64,000 nucleotides of DNA from Sciurus carolinensis (Eukaryota > Chordata > Mammalia > Rodentia > Sciuridae), in NCBI RefSeq assembly GCF_902686445.1, contig NC_062219.1, positions 143,574,057 through 143,638,056 on the forward strand, read 5' to 3'. The translations under genes were made by a program, and so were the position numbers. How positions within the stretch are numbered: the first letter of the stretch is position 1; each line of letters starts with the position of its first letter. Positions 1-11,230 of the stretch are shown piece after piece. The notes under the pieces were generated by a model that was not told the origin of the DNA, searched no databases, and saw only the letters and a list, made by a program, of their open reading frames with translations.

Positions 1-121
1 ATTTTCAGAGCAAAATGTCAATAAATAAATCATTTTTAAATCAAGAAATTGTTGTAGAACTACATTGTTTAAAACATAGATAATCACATTATTTAAAAGT
101 AAATTTAAGAAAATACCACAG

Positions 122-950
122 TTTCTTTTTTTTAATTATTATTTTTATTAAGCTTTTAATTTTTTACAGACTGCATTTTGATTCATTGTACACAAATGGG
201 GTACATAATTTCGTTTCTATGGTTGTACACAATGCAGATTCATACCATTCGTGTAATCATACACGTACATAGGGCAATGACGTATGTCTCATTCCACCAT
301 TTTTCATACCCCCCTCCCTCTCATTTTCTTCTACATATTCTAAAGGTCCCCCATTATTCTCTCATTCCATACCCCCTACCCCCATTATATATCATCCTCC
401 ACTTATCAGGGAAATCATTCAGCCTTTGGTTTTTTGGGCTTGACTTATTTCACTTAGCATGATATTCTCCAATTTCATCCATTTATTTGCAAATGCCATA
501 ATATTATTTCTCTTTATGGTTGAATAGTATTCCATTGTGTATATACCAGAGTTTCTTTATTCATTCATCTGCTGAAGGGCATCTAGGTTTTTTCCACAAT
601 CTAGCTATTGTGAACAGAGCTGCTATAAACATTGATGTGGCTGTGTTACTGTAGTTTGCTGAATTTTTGTCCTTGGGGTATAAACGGAGGAGTAGGATAT
701 CTGGGTCAAAAGGTGGGTCCATTCCAAGTTTTCTTAGGATTCTCCATACTGCTTTCCAGAGTGGCTGCACCAATTTGCAACTCCACCAGCAATGTAAAAG
801 TGTGCCTTTTTCCCCACATCCACACCAACATCTATTTTTGTTCGTGTTCTTAATAAAAGCCATTCTAATTGGAGTAAGATGAAATCTTAGAGTTGTTTTA
901 ATTTGCATTTCTGATTACTAGATACGTTGAACACTTTTTCTTATATTTAT
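122..950 (-). mobile_element. L1 LINE 3' end, antisense (sciurid-type)
   Basis: Read on the minus strand, this is the last part of L1 ORF2, the 3' UTR with its G-rich tract, the terminal block ending in a CAGTCTGTAAAAA-type motif, and an A-rich tail (seen as T-rich at 122-165). It is 5'-truncated. The same 3' UTR and terminal block recur at 951-1402 and 59993-60581. No target-site duplication was found. It lies head to head with the next L1. Confidence 0.9.
561..908 (-). pseudogene. L1 ORF2 C-terminal fragment
   Basis: An uninterrupted frame of 115 codons encodes the C-terminal region of the L1 ORF2 endonuclease/reverse transcriptase protein. The Cys-rich motif Cx3Cx7Hx4C is intact at residues C27, C31, H39 and C44 of this frame, followed by the family's W/L-rich stretch ([18 protein letters not shown]) and the [19 protein letters not shown] block. 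The reverse-transcriptase and endonuclease domains are absent, so it is a dead fragment. In working L1 this C-terminus contributes to RNA binding and retrotransposition. Confidence 0.88.
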
Positions 951-1402
951 CAATCTAGATGTCCTTCAACAGATGAATGGATAAAGAAACTCTGGTATAT
1001 ATATACACAATGGAATATTATTCAAGCATAAAGAAGAATAATATTATGGCATTTGCAGATAAATGGATGAAATTGGAGAATATCATACTAAGTGAAATAA
1101 GCCAAGCCCAAAAAACCAAAGGCCAAATGTTTTCCCTGGTGAGTGAATGATGATATATAATGGGGGTGGTGGGGTGAGGGTGAGAGAAGAATGGAGGACC
1201 TTTAGATTATGTAGAGGGAAATGAGAAGGAGGGGGATATGAAAAATGATGGAATGAGACAGACATCATTACCCTATGTACATGTATGATTACATGAATGG
1301 TGTGAATCTACATCATGTAAAACCATAGAAACAAAACGATGTACACCATTTGTGTACAGTGAATCAAAATGCAGTCTGTAAAAAATAAATAAATAAATAA
1401 GA
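951..1402 (+). mobile_element. L1 LINE 3' end (sciurid-type), sense
   Basis: Begins in the ORF2 terminal region (GATGAATGGATAAAGAAACT), then the TGGAATATTA block, the stop region, a G-rich 3' UTR and the terminal block, ending in an AAATAAATAAATAA tail. It is a near mirror of 122-580 on the opposite strand, with scattered mismatches. The junction with the antisense copy is near 950. The two copies look like separate insertions rather than one twin-primed insertion, because both contain the whole 3' UTR and tail. Confidence 0.88.
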
Positions 1403-4009
1403 TAGCTAATGTTCTATGATTGGATGTTCTTACCCACCAAACTTGTATCACCTGACTCCTATTAATGATAAAACAGGCCTGATTTTTGAGGAGCCAATAA
1501 TCCATTTTTGAGCCCTCAAAAATTTATTATTCATTGTCTTTCATGATATGTTAGGACAACTTATATTCTTGGAAATATGCGTTTTTACTTTATGAGACAT
1601 GCTATTTTCTATTGATATTATTGTACCTGGATGTTCCTAATTCTAGAGTGTGTAGGTGGTCCTGATCTATTGTCTCTTCTTCCTGATGATAAATTCCTTT
1701 TCAAAACTCAAAAACCTGGTATCTAAATGAAAAATAAGAGCATTCTAGAAATGGTTGTCTTCCTCTTCACTCAGGGCCTAACTCTGTCAGTACCTTCTAA
1801 AATATCTCTTCATTTCCTAGGAAATTATCCATAATTATAGAAATCTAGTAACAGTGGAAGGAAGTGGTTTTGTGACCACACCTGTTTTGGGTAATTGCTA
1901 ACTCTTCGCTTTACTTCAGGTTCTTTAAAATTAATATCACTTTATTTTCCAACCTCAGGAAAAGTACATTAGGGAAATAAAATGCTCTCAAACTCTCCAT
2001 AGCTTTCTGAGCTACTGTGCTCAGCATGAACTAAAATTGAACTGCCGGCCACCATTTTCCCATTGTTTTAATAAATAACTTTCAGCCTATTCTCCCTTCT
2101 CATATGCTGTTTTTCTGTTGGTTTACTAATATCCATGTTTATAATTTTTATTAGAAGTATATCCATGTATCTATGTTGATATGTAGGTCTCACACATCAT
2201 ATCACTGTACATTTGTGTCTGATTATAGAAATACATGACTCATTTATGCTATTCCATTTTCTTATAGCAGTCAGTTCTATGGCACTTGACTGCTTATAAT
2301 TACAGTCATACACTGATTTATCACTAACTTGCACCTCAGAGTGTCTGTCCTTTATGGTTCCAGCTACAAAGACATTTTGAAAAGAATGAGATTAATCCAA
2401 TGCATAAAACAGAAATCATAACACCTTGTAGGAAAGGTATTTATGGCATAGCGTTAGGAGGCTCACTGTGTTTGGGACAAGGGCGTGTGCTGCTAAAACC
2501 ACAATGGGTGATATTTTGCTGAAATTGGGTGCTTAGATGATATGTTGGCACACAGTAATTTCACAAACGCCAATTCCCCTTCACCACTTTTGTTTAGAGT
2601 TATTGTGTCCTAAACGCCCTGATGCCATGGTAGTTGCAGTATATCTAGAATTTCTATCCTTATGAGAACCCCTGCATTCCATAGTTTTATGCGTTTTAAT
2701 GAATATTAGTAATTTGTGTGGGGTTCAAAAAAATACCAATGGAGTTGCCAGTTGGAGACTACTGGTCTACCTCTTTGGCATATGTTCTTATTGGCCCATT
2801 TCAAAAAATGAATTTAGGCTGCGAGTCGTGTTGAATCACAGGGCACAGCTCTGAGCCTGAAACACTCTCTCACAGTGGACAAAGTCACCCAGATCCTCTC
2901 TGAGTCAGAAAAGACATGAAATGGCTTTCTTTCCCTGAGTTCTCAGCTGAAGAGAGAACAAAACAACCTGTTGGTTACCCGCTATAGGAATTTGAGGCCA
3001 ATCAAGGGCTGAATATTAATCATGTTTTTCCAGGAAGAGCTATGTCAGGAAGCTTTTCTAGCTGAGGGGGAAAAAATGGGAATGAAAATAAAACAGTGCA
3101 CTTCACAACTTTGAGAGTTCTGAAAATGAGTCACCCAGCAGTCACGTCAGGAATGCCTGGGCTGTTAGCAGATGGCTGGCCGGGGGTCAGGCTGGATTCT
3201 TGAGATCCAGGTGGAGGGAAGGAGTCTGTCCTTCAGAGCAGACCTTAGTTGAAACTTGTTGAGATCCAGGCCCATCTGGGAATGGAGACGGTGATGTTCC
3301 AGGAGACGTGGATAGCGCTGTGTCCTCCGCTGTTAGTTGTCCTGGGAAGGAGTGCCTTTCTCACAACTTTCTGTGCTGAAACAACAGAAGCTCCCTTCCT
3401 GTCTTGGTGAGGCTTCTATTTGTGTAGCACATTTCTGGGGGTGCACATGTGTGTGGGTGTTGATTCAACTTGCAGGCATGTCTGCACGTACATGTGAGGT
3501 TTGCCATCTTATCTGCTACTTTTTTATTTCAAATATAACGTATGCTTCAAATTTAATGTATAAGACAATTTAACTTTTATGTCATTTAATTTTTCACTTA
3601 ATTCTCTACCCAAACCAACTATCAGCTCATTAAGAGAAGGGATCACACATTTCACGGTTTTGTGCTCTCCACACCCGTCCCCCATCATCTAGCTGGAATT
3701 AGATTCAGGCGTATTCTGAATTTCAAATGAATAAAAGAATCTGGGTGCTGTTCTTGTGAAGGAATCTCATGAGCTAAGAAAACATGGCGATGACACAGTT
3801 CCCACAATCTCATCTTATTCCACTTGGAGCTAATGGCACAGATGTGTTGAACAGGCAAAGTGACAGGTGGACTATGTGTGTTCCCCACAGGTGTGCTGGC
3901 ACCAGATTCTTCTCCCCTGGGGCATAAACGTCACGATGCCTTCGTCTGATTTTGCTTTCCCATTGAGCGTTGCCACCAACCTCAAGAGCATCATCACTTA
4001 ACTCATCAA
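1403..4009. other. Unannotated intergenic DNA
   Basis: Mixed AT-rich sequence without a recognisable repeat family, RNA gene or credible coding frame. It probably contains old decayed repeats that need profile searches to see. Confidence 0.6.
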
Positions 4010-4100
4010 AAATATAAAACCATCAATCAAAATGAACTCCATCTATGTATGATGTATCAAAGTGCATTCTACTGTCATGTATAACTAATTAGAACACATT
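4010..4100 (+). mobile_element. Very short L1 3' tail fragment
   Basis: The end of an older sciurid L1 3' UTR: an AATGAACTCCA-like block, then TCAAAGTGCATTCTACTGTC and ATGTATAACTAATTAGAACA before an A/T-rich end. Only about 90 bp is present, an extreme 5' truncation. Similar fragments occur at 10541, 14148, 45139 and 58778. Confidence 0.6.
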
Positions 4101-4678
4101 TTTTTTTTAAAAGAAAATTGTTCTTGAGTCCAGCATGCCCAAGGACTGGTTTTTTCACAAGTGATAGGTGTTACCAAGTCAAAAACTGATACATAACACC
4201 GTAACCGGAACTTTCTGTGGTAAGAATGTGATTCATAGTGTACCCATCTGGAGATGAGCCATAAGTGTGAGTTCTTTAGAGGGGGAACCTTACTCATTCA
4301 TTCGAGATGCAAGAGTCATGCCCAAAGAATCAAGTAGGCACTTCTGAGGCTAACGACACTTCCCAAACCACCCTCTTCAGTACAACAGTTTCTGGCAAGA
4401 AGTCAGTACATACATGTTCGATAACAACAATAGTCCTTGTGATTAAGTAAGTTTGGGAAATGGTAACTACTCTTATCACTCACTTGAATAATTCTCAATT
4501 CATACAATTATAGTGACAATTCTGAGAAGTGCCCCTGTTAAGAAATCTTGCTTAACTTGGTTTGACTAAGTCTTTTTCAAACTCATTTGCCTAAAGGTCA
4601 CCTCCCTTTTATTTTCATGATGTATTAATGTTGCAGAAAGCACCATGGTTCCCAGGAGCACAATCTGGGAAAAGTTTC
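4101..4678. other. Unannotated intergenic DNA
   Basis: No repeat family or gene recognised. Confidence 0.5.
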
Positions 4679-4692
4679 CTAAGGAGTTCATT

Positions 4693-4901
4693 TTGGGGGG
4701 AGGGGTGGGTGCTGGGAATTGAACTCAGGGACACTCGACCACTGAGCCACATCCCCAGCCATGTTTTGTATTTTATTTAGAGACAGGGTCTCACTGAGTT
4801 GCTTAGTGCCTCACTTCTGCTGAGGCTGGCTTTGAACTTGAGACCTTCATGCCTCTGTCTCCTGAGCCACAGGAATGTCAGCCATGTACCATGGCGCCTG
4901 G
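4693..4901 (-). mobile_element. B1-dID SINE with perfect target-site duplication
   Basis: Read on the minus strand: a B1-like left part (GCTGAGG, GCCAGCCTCAG-type blocks) followed by an ID-like right part with the ATGTGGCTCAGTGGT and GGTTCAATTCCC-type pol III box remnants. It is flanked by the 14-bp direct repeat CTAAGGAGTTCATT at 4679-4692 and 4902-4915, which fixes the insertion boundaries and shows L1-mediated retroposition. This chimeric SINE type is typical of squirrels and some related rodents. Confidence 0.92.
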
Positions 4902-4915
4902 CTAAGGAGTTCATT

Positions 4916-5399
4916 CTTTAATTCAGCTCTTTTTTTTTTTTTTTTTTTCACACAATTTCCTCTGCATACATGCCTTAGTACCACAACTAGCCTTCACTTC
5001 CTAGGACACCTGCAGTCAGTGGGCTTCCAGAATAGTTTTATTCTGTGTAATCTTTATTTTCCCCCCTCTTCTCTCTCACTTGCCTTTTTTTTTAGCATTT
5101 TTAAAATTCTTGCCTCATTTTACCAAATGTAGAAAAACTATGACTTCCTTTAGCTACCACAGGAATTACTGTTGCTTATTGCTGAATCTCTTCATCTTTC
5201 CAACTTGCCTGTTTTTTCTCTGCAAGGTGATGTTTGGGAGAGAGAAATAAAACTGACTACCTGCTCTCTTGAGAGTGCTTTCCTCTGTCTTCAGGAATAT
5301 TCTGTGATAATTAACTGCCCATGTATGTCTTCAGTCTTCCTTTAACTGACTCTATTGCCTTGGTCCATAAACATCTCCAAATCTTTTCTATGCTAAACC
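4916..5399. other. Unannotated pyrimidine-rich DNA
   Basis: Contains a T tract near 4929-4946 and C/T-rich runs. No repeat or gene was recognised. It may include more of the L2 that follows. Confidence 0.45.
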
Positions 5400-5968
5400 A
5401 AACAACTTCTCTTAACTTTGCTTAATTGTAGCATGATTATTCTCACTCTCTTTTCTCCCAAATTTATAAGAAAGGTTATTTTTACTCTTTCTACTTGTCC
5501 CTCTAAATCACGATCCTACTGTTTGCACTCTGGTCGATCCTCATTCTTCCCCATCCACTCTACTGTTACGGTTCTAGGAACATCAAAACCACCTGTCTGT
5601 TATCGCCTTGCTCCATCTCTCTGTGGTGCGGCCCATTAACCAGCACCACCGCGAACCTGTTCTCTCCTGGCCCTAGTCAGTCACCGCACATCCTCTGACA
5701 GTTCTCAATCTTGCTCACCTCACCAGATTCTTGGTGTCCATTCAACCCTAACCTGGTTGTTCCCTTGTTCACTCTTCTCACTCTACTTGTTCTTTCTGGA
5801 GAAATCTTTAGTCTCCACTTGTTGCTGATGATGAATGATTGAGCAACAGTCCCTCTCCAGCGTGAGCTCACCCCTGTGTCTAGACTCACATGATCCAATG
5901 CCTCCGAGACCCCTTTATCTGCATGCTCCATAAAAAATCACACTCAACATTCAAAATGGAACCCTTCT
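5400..5968 (+). mobile_element. Ancient L2 LINE fragment (part 1)
   Basis: Pyrimidine-rich blocks resemble the L2 ORF2 region downstream of the reverse-transcriptase core, for example the CCAGCGTGAGCTCACCCCTG block and the CACATGATCCAATGCC block. Divergence is high and frames are broken. It continues after the SINE at 6201. The upstream edge is uncertain. Confidence 0.55.
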
Positions 5969-6200
5969 GCTGGGTGTGGTGGTGCACACCTGTAATCCCA
6001 GGGGCTTGGGAGGCTGCGGCAGGAGGATTGCAGGTTCAAAGCCAGCCTCAGGAGTGAGGTTGTAAGCAACCTAGCGAGACCCCATCTCTAAATAAGAGAT
6101 GTGGCTCAGTGGTTCCATTCCTGGTACCAAAAAGAAAAAAAAGAAGAAGAAGAAGAAGAAGAAGAAGAAGAAGAAGAAGAAGAAGAAGGAGAAAAGAAAG
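5969..6200 (+). mobile_element. B1-dID SINE with expanded AAG tail
   Basis: Starts with the B1 head TGCTGGGTGTGGTGGTGCAC, then CCTGTAATCCCAGG, AGGCTGCGGCAGGAGGATTG, and a short ID-like part (AGATGTGGCTCAGTGGTTCC) that is deleted in the middle. The A-rich tail has become an AAG microsatellite. It interrupts an L2 fragment. Confidence 0.9.
6141..6190 (+). repeat. (AAG)n microsatellite
   Basis: About 16 uninterrupted AAG units derived from the tail of the B1-dID. It gives an artificial arginine-rich frame when translated. Confidence 0.95.
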
Positions 6201-6620
6201 ACATTTCCTTCCTTCCTCCTACCTCACACACACTCACTTTTTCAATGTCGTTCTAAGCACAGTTAGATTCATTGCCCTACATAGACATCCATGTCTTGCC
6301 TACATGTCACCTCTCCTCTCTTCTTTCCCTCACCTTCAACATGGTTGGGTGACATGACCTTTTCAATCCTATCACCTCACCATACCAAATGTCCTCCCAA
6401 CTTGTAGTCTCACTCACTCAAGTTCATTGACCACACAGCTGCTAGAATAATTGAACTAAAACATCTCTGGCCCAGTCGTGGCTCTATGTAATGTCTACCA
6501 GATGAAACCAAACAGTAGGCCACTGTCCATCACAGCAGTCTTTGGGTAGGCTGCAAATTCTTCACTATTTCCACTTCTTGTCTCAGTGAGGCTGGGTAAC
6601 CTTTATGTATTTCAATGAAA
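6201..6620 (+). mobile_element. Ancient L2 LINE fragment (part 2)
   Basis: Continues the L2 interrupted by the SINE. The CAGCTGCTAGAATAATTGAA block and the TCTACCAGATGAAACCAAAC block match the L2 segment that reads 'gcc agaataat ... accagataaagtccaaac' in consensus. Highly decayed. Confidence 0.5.
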
Positions 6621-6689
6621 TCCACATAAGACAACATAACACAATGCAAAACCCAGATGACTCCTACTCAGTCAGACCATAAAGGGTCT

Positions 6690-6975
6690 TGTGAAACCAT
6701 TAAGAAATACCATTCTTCCATGAAATTTGTTACGTGTTTTGGAAAATGTGGTTACTTTTCATAAAAAAAAAATATTATTTCTGTTAATGTCAAATAAATT
6801 TTTTATTTTTAAGTGAATGAATAAATATTTGTAAATATCTCAGTTAAAATTGCTAACATTAAATACAAATGGATATAATCTGTGTAACCTAAGTTTTTGG
6901 GGATCTTTAAGATTTCCTAAGAGTGTAAAGTGATTCTGAGGTAAAACAAACCCTGGAAAGTTCTGATCTACAGGG
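6690..6975 (+). mobile_element. hAT (Charlie/MER1-like) DNA transposon relic
   Basis: Matches the recalled AT-rich half of a non-autonomous hAT-Charlie element: TTTTGGAAAATGTGGTTACT, TTTTCATAAAAA, then TTTTTGGGGATCTTTAAGA and AAGAGTGTAAAGTGATTCTG. It ends near a decayed terminal inverted repeat (GTTCTGATCTAC). Exact subfamily not assigned. Confidence 0.55.
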
Positions 6976-7429
6976 TCAGGATGCTGTGCACTCTCCTCAG
7001 CAGGCAGGTCTTCTCTTGGGTGTTTAGTGTACTCGTTCAGTCACGACTGTGCTGGTGAGTTGACTGGAAGTCAGGGTGTGAGGAAAGCGTAAGAGTCAAT
7101 AGCAAGGCTATGCTCTTCAGTTAAGCAATTAGACAGATGGTGGGGTCTTTTATGGAGATGGTGGGTTTTGGAAAACAGTAGAATTTATAAAGTAGGGAGA
7201 GTGAGACAGAAATTAAGCATTCAATAATATCTGTGCCTATCATATAGGCAAAGCCTCTGAGACATACAAATGGAGACAGATGAATATGTATATAAGAATG
7301 AACTCAGAAGAAATGACTGACTGAAAATATTAATATGACAGTCATCAACACAAATGGCATAAAGATAAAATAGGGTTGAAATATTTCCTATTGCCCTTCT
7401 TCCATGTATAAAAAACTGGCCCTGATCCC
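6976..7429. other. Unannotated intergenic DNA
   Basis: No recognised repeat or gene. Confidence 0.5.
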
Positions 7430-7775
7430 CATCTTCATATTTTTTCTGATGCTATAATAAAATACCTGAACCTAAGTACTATATAAAGAAAAGAAGTTTA
7501 TTTAGCTTATATTTTTGGAAGATGGAAGTTTGTTATCAGGCAGCCCATCTATTTGGTCTCTAGTGGGAACCTCATGGCAAATGGTATGATAATGGCAAAA
7601 GTGCATTTGGAAGAGATCTCATGGCAAGAAAGGAAATCAGAAGAATTCTAGGCTGGCTCCACATACCAACTTACCCTCTCAAGAACTAATGCACTCTGCA
7701 AGGCCTGCATTAATCCCTTCTGAGGTGGTGCCCTCATGACCTCATTCTACGGTATCCAAACTATTATACACTTAT
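7430..7775 (-). mobile_element. MaLR-type LTR remnant, antisense
   Basis: Read on the minus strand it begins ATAGTTTGGAT and includes a GAGGTCATGAGGGC-like block. It ends with an AAATAAACTTCTTTTCTTTA polyadenylation-like region and a CAGGTATTTTATTATAGCA block. This order is typical of ERVL-MaLR LTRs (MST/MLT1 group). No internal retroviral region was seen, so it is a solo LTR relic. Confidence 0.65.
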
Positions 7776-8532
7776 GACACAAAAAATGGATAGCAATTGG
7801 CTCCCAACTCTCTACTTTGAGAGGCTTGCTCTATCTCCTATGGTAGGTCAACTTCAATGACTGCCTTTATCATATCTTTTAAAATATTGAATTGTCAGCA
7901 AGACTTACACTAGAGAGTTGGATTCCACAGGGTTTGAGGATAGATAACTTCCAAAAAGTTAAATTATTTTGCGAGTGTATGAGTGAGTCCAGTTATTATA
8001 TTAATCTCTTAGGGGAAGTGTTTATAAATTAGGAAACTTTTATTGTTGAAAGGTCAAGTCATATTTTCTTTGCAAAATTTTGATTTTAAAGCTGATACAG
8101 TTATTGTCTTTATTGCAAAAAGCCTACCAAACCTAACTTAGGAAGCATTATTTCTTTAATTAGGGGCGTATCCCTTTCCACTTTTAGACTTGAAGCTAAA
8201 ACTGAAATACTTAGGTCATTAATCTTTATACTTCTAAGTTCATGTAAGAACTCATGCCTGTGGAATTCTCTAACTGAATTAGCAATGTCAAGAATTTTGG
8301 AGACTATTCTACTAAATCTCCCCATGGTTTATTATTTCTCTAATCAGTACGTGCAACACATAAACTAAAAGAAACAGCCATGATTTGCTAACAGAGACTT
8401 AGCCCTGATCCACCTTTACTATCGAATGGGGATGGAAAACATGAGGACTCCGAAACATGTCTGATCGCATTTCATACTCTCCAGGTCTTCCTCGACATCA
8501 GAATCCTAAAATAAGAATCTTAAAATTTTCAT
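7776..8532. other. Unannotated intergenic DNA
   Basis: AT-rich, with no recognised repeat or gene. Confidence 0.5.
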
Positions 8533-8619
8533 CTGGGTTTGGGATGTAGCTCAATGGTAGAGGGCTTGCCTAGCAAGTACGAGGCCTGGGGTTCCATCCT
8601 CAGCACTGAGAAAAAAAAA
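8533..8619 (+). mobile_element. ID SINE
   Basis: tRNA-Ala/BC1-derived ID element. The A box (TAGCTCAATGG) is at 8547-8557 and a mutated B box (GGTTCCATCC) at 8590-8599. It has the ID signature GGGCTTGCCTAGCAAG and a short A tail. Confidence 0.9.
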
Positions 8620-10540
8620 TCACCTATCCCTGGAAGATTTTGATAAGAAGGATAATATGGAGATTCTGGTTAGCAAAATATCTGTGTATGTGTGCATAGA
8701 TAAACAGGCATGCATATATGGCCACCTGCATCCATGATGGGTGTGAGATTAAGTTGCTGGTGACATAATCTTTGTGTCAGTGCAGACCGATAGTCACATG
8801 ACGAAGTTGATTCTCAACACATTTCTCAGAACACATCTTGTTAAGTGGCACATGATGACACATGTGTGTGTGTCAATTTGAGTATGTGCATAGATAATGT
8901 TTATACACTTCCATGTGGATATACCACATGGATATCAACCAGCCATATCAGCTTCCTCTGGAGAGGAGAGCAGGAGATATAGGGGTGCCCATAGGGGACT
9001 TTCGCATCTATTCTATGATTGTCCATGATGTCTGGAATAATATTTGGATCTTTACCAAGTGAATGCATTAATGTGTCTTGTGTAATTTAAAAGGAAATAG
9101 AGAAAAACAAGAAACAAACGAATCACATTTATTAAAAAGAGAGGAAGGTAGAGAGAGGAGATGAGAGGATGACCATCAAAAAGTGGAAATACAGCAAAAG
9201 TATCTCAACTTCCTTTATTGCTTTGCTTTCCATTTGGAAGATGTATGCCGAGTCCTGTGGTGTCTCAACTTGAACTGAGCCCAGGGTTGCCTGTAGCAAT
9301 TGGCCGGTTGGGAGCAAGCAAACCCTTTCCTAGTACTTTGTGTGGAGAGAGAGGCAGGTGCAGCGTCCTTCTGCTGTCCATCACGGGCATCCCTCGGCAG
9401 ATGAGTCATGGTCCACCTCGACTGCTTGTCTGTTTCCGACTCCCACTATTTACCAGGCTGACCTTGGGTAAGATCCTCACCCACTTTGTTTTTATTAAGT
9501 TCAATTAAGAAACAAGCTTGGAAGTGCTGTTCTCCTTTTCCCTTGGGAATGGTCACCCGAGTCCTCATGCATGAGTCATGTGTACCTGTTCAACAAGCAG
9601 CTTGGGGGAGAGAGGATGTCTCTGAGCCACTCATCTCATTACAACAAAACCCTCTGACTTCCGGGGAGAGTTTTCTGCGTCACCTCCGTCCTGCCCTCCC
9701 CGTCTGCAGATCCCTTAATCAGGAAATGCATTATGGAAATGCTGGGAGAGATGTCCCGCAGGAGTCAAGCTGCCCTTGCTACCAGGGAACGCACTGACAC
9801 TTGGATAAACAAGTCTGTCGTGGCTGGAATGGAAGTGACAACTCAGTGCCCTGATGGTCCTTTCTGCCTCTGGTCTTTCTTTCCTTCTCATCCCCTGGTT
9901 TCTTTCTGTCTTTCACTGCATCCTAGCTTTCAGCCTCAGGACAGGTGTGGTTTTGGGGGGAGTGAAGCCATCTGCCAATTCCCAAGGCCCGAGGGCCTGC
10001 CTCCCTGACACACTGTTCCCGGTGGCCCACGCCTGCAGCAAGGGATGGCTTGCGGCCATCAGTGACCACCTGGAATGTACAGATTTGATCTGACAGGCAG
10101 CTTCAGTGACTTGAAGGAATCTGAAAGGAGAATTTTGCCCCTCCTACGTGAGTCCAAGTTCTCTTTGAAACTGCCAATCTCTCTTTTCCTTCACTCCTTG
10201 CCCAGAGGCAAGCTGGGGACCCACACCCACACTCTTTAGAAACAAGGGTTTGAAAAGGTCTTCAAATCACTCATCATCACATCCCATTCCCTTAGCTTCT
10301 CCTCATTCTTCCCCATCCCCTTCTCTCCAAAAAAGGAGAGCAGACGAGGAAGGAAGAGAGGGTAGAACTCTCCTTTCCTTAAAGTGACACAATGCCACAC
10401 AGTGACAACAGGCTCTGAAGAGCATTAAGTCCCCCTGGATAGTCGAGTATGGTGTTTATTGCTTGTGTTGGGGAGACGGGTTTCACTAGAGAAAGAAGGA
10501 CGTCTCACCCACTTCACAGTTGTTTGTTTGTTTGTTTGGC
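8620..10540. other. Unannotated; GC-richer block at about 9.2-10.1 kb
   Basis: The segment 9200-10100 is richer in G+C than its surroundings and holds several overlapping anonymous frames in different phases on both strands. None has a recognisable domain. A short inverted repeat with 8-bp arms (CCATGTGG/CCACATGG) lies at 8911-8931. Otherwise nothing is recognised. Confidence 0.5.
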
Positions 10541-10645
10541 ATTTATCATTTTGTATTGGTTCTTTTTAGTTACAGATACCTTTAGGATTCACTTTGACAT
10601 CATTATAAAAATAGGGGATCTAATCTGCTCTAATTCCTCCCTCTA
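10541..10645 (-). mobile_element. Very short L1 3' tail fragment, antisense
   Basis: TTGTATTGGTTCTTTTTAGT followed by a TTCACTTTGACATCATTATA-like block is the reverse complement of an older sciurid L1 3' terminus. It is preceded by a (TTTG)n tract at 10520-10539 that may be the remains of the poly(A) tail. Confidence 0.6.
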
Positions 10646-10775
10646 TTGATCTTTCTGCTGTTTATTTTTGGCTTTATTTTTTATGGTTAGTGTCTTGTGT
10701 TTTTAGTGTGACATTTGTCCGGGGTTTCCAGCTGGTAAACCAAGTCGTGCCATTTCTCAGGGCCACTGTGGCTGC

Positions 10776-10825
10776 GGTCCGTCCTCCTTAACAAGTGTGA
10801 GGTCCGTCCTCCCTAACGCTTGCAG
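10776..10825 (+). repeat. Near-tandem 25-bp duplication
   Basis: The block GGTCCGTCCTCCTTAAC is followed about 25 bp later by GGTCCGTCCTCCCTAAC, so the pair forms an imperfect two-unit tandem repeat. Confidence 0.8.
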
Positions 10826-10997
10826 GGTGAGGCATTTTCTGGGTTCTTTCGCCTCATCCCAGCCACTTCATCACAAACTGTCCACCAAGTATGGGATCGA
10901 ACTTCAGGGAAATACATTTCATGTTTTATATATTTCTTGGAATGGACTGGCTGCTTAAAACAATAGTTGATATTTGATTCTTTAAAATGTTTGGAGG

Positions 10998-11095
10998 GGA
11001 CTGGGGTTGTGGCTCAGTGACAGAGTGCTTGCCTTGCACCTGTGAGGCACTGGGTTTGATCCTCAGCACCACATAAAAATAAAGATAAATCTAAC

Positions 11096-11123
<28 letters not shown>
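10998..11123 (+). mobile_element. ID SINE with long poly(A)
   Basis: GGGGTTGTGGCTCAGTGACA (A-box region), GTGCTTGCCTTGCACC and GGGTTTGATCCTCAGCACC (B-box region) are followed by an AATAAAGATAAATCTAAC tail typical of squirrel ID elements and an uninterrupted A run at 11096-11123. The flanks TTTGGAGG and TTTGAAGG may be a mutated target duplication. The long A run suggests a relatively recent insertion. Confidence 0.9.
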
Positions 11124-11128
<5 letters not shown>

Positions 11129-11137
11129 GAAGGTTAA

Positions 11138-11230
11138 AAGCATGAGTTGCTGTGGTCCTAACTACTCAGGAGGCTGAGAAGGGAGGATCCCTTGAGTTCA
11201 GGGCCATCCTAGAGAACACAGTGAGAAAAA
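11138..11230 (+). mobile_element. B1/FLAM-like 7SL-derived monomer
   Basis: The order ACTACTCAGGAGGCTGAGAA, GGGAGGATCCCTTGAGTTCA, GGGCCATCCTAGAGAACACA and GTGAG matches a 7SL-derived proto-B1/FLAM monomer. The ID right part is absent. It lies directly downstream of the ID element. Confidence 0.8.

Noticed and set aside
122..1402. Single twin-primed (5'-inverted) L1 insertion
   Set aside because: Both halves contain the full 3' UTR and a tail, which twin priming would not produce.
6109..6357. Arginine-rich small protein
   Set aside because: Translation of the AAG tail of a B1-dID SINE.
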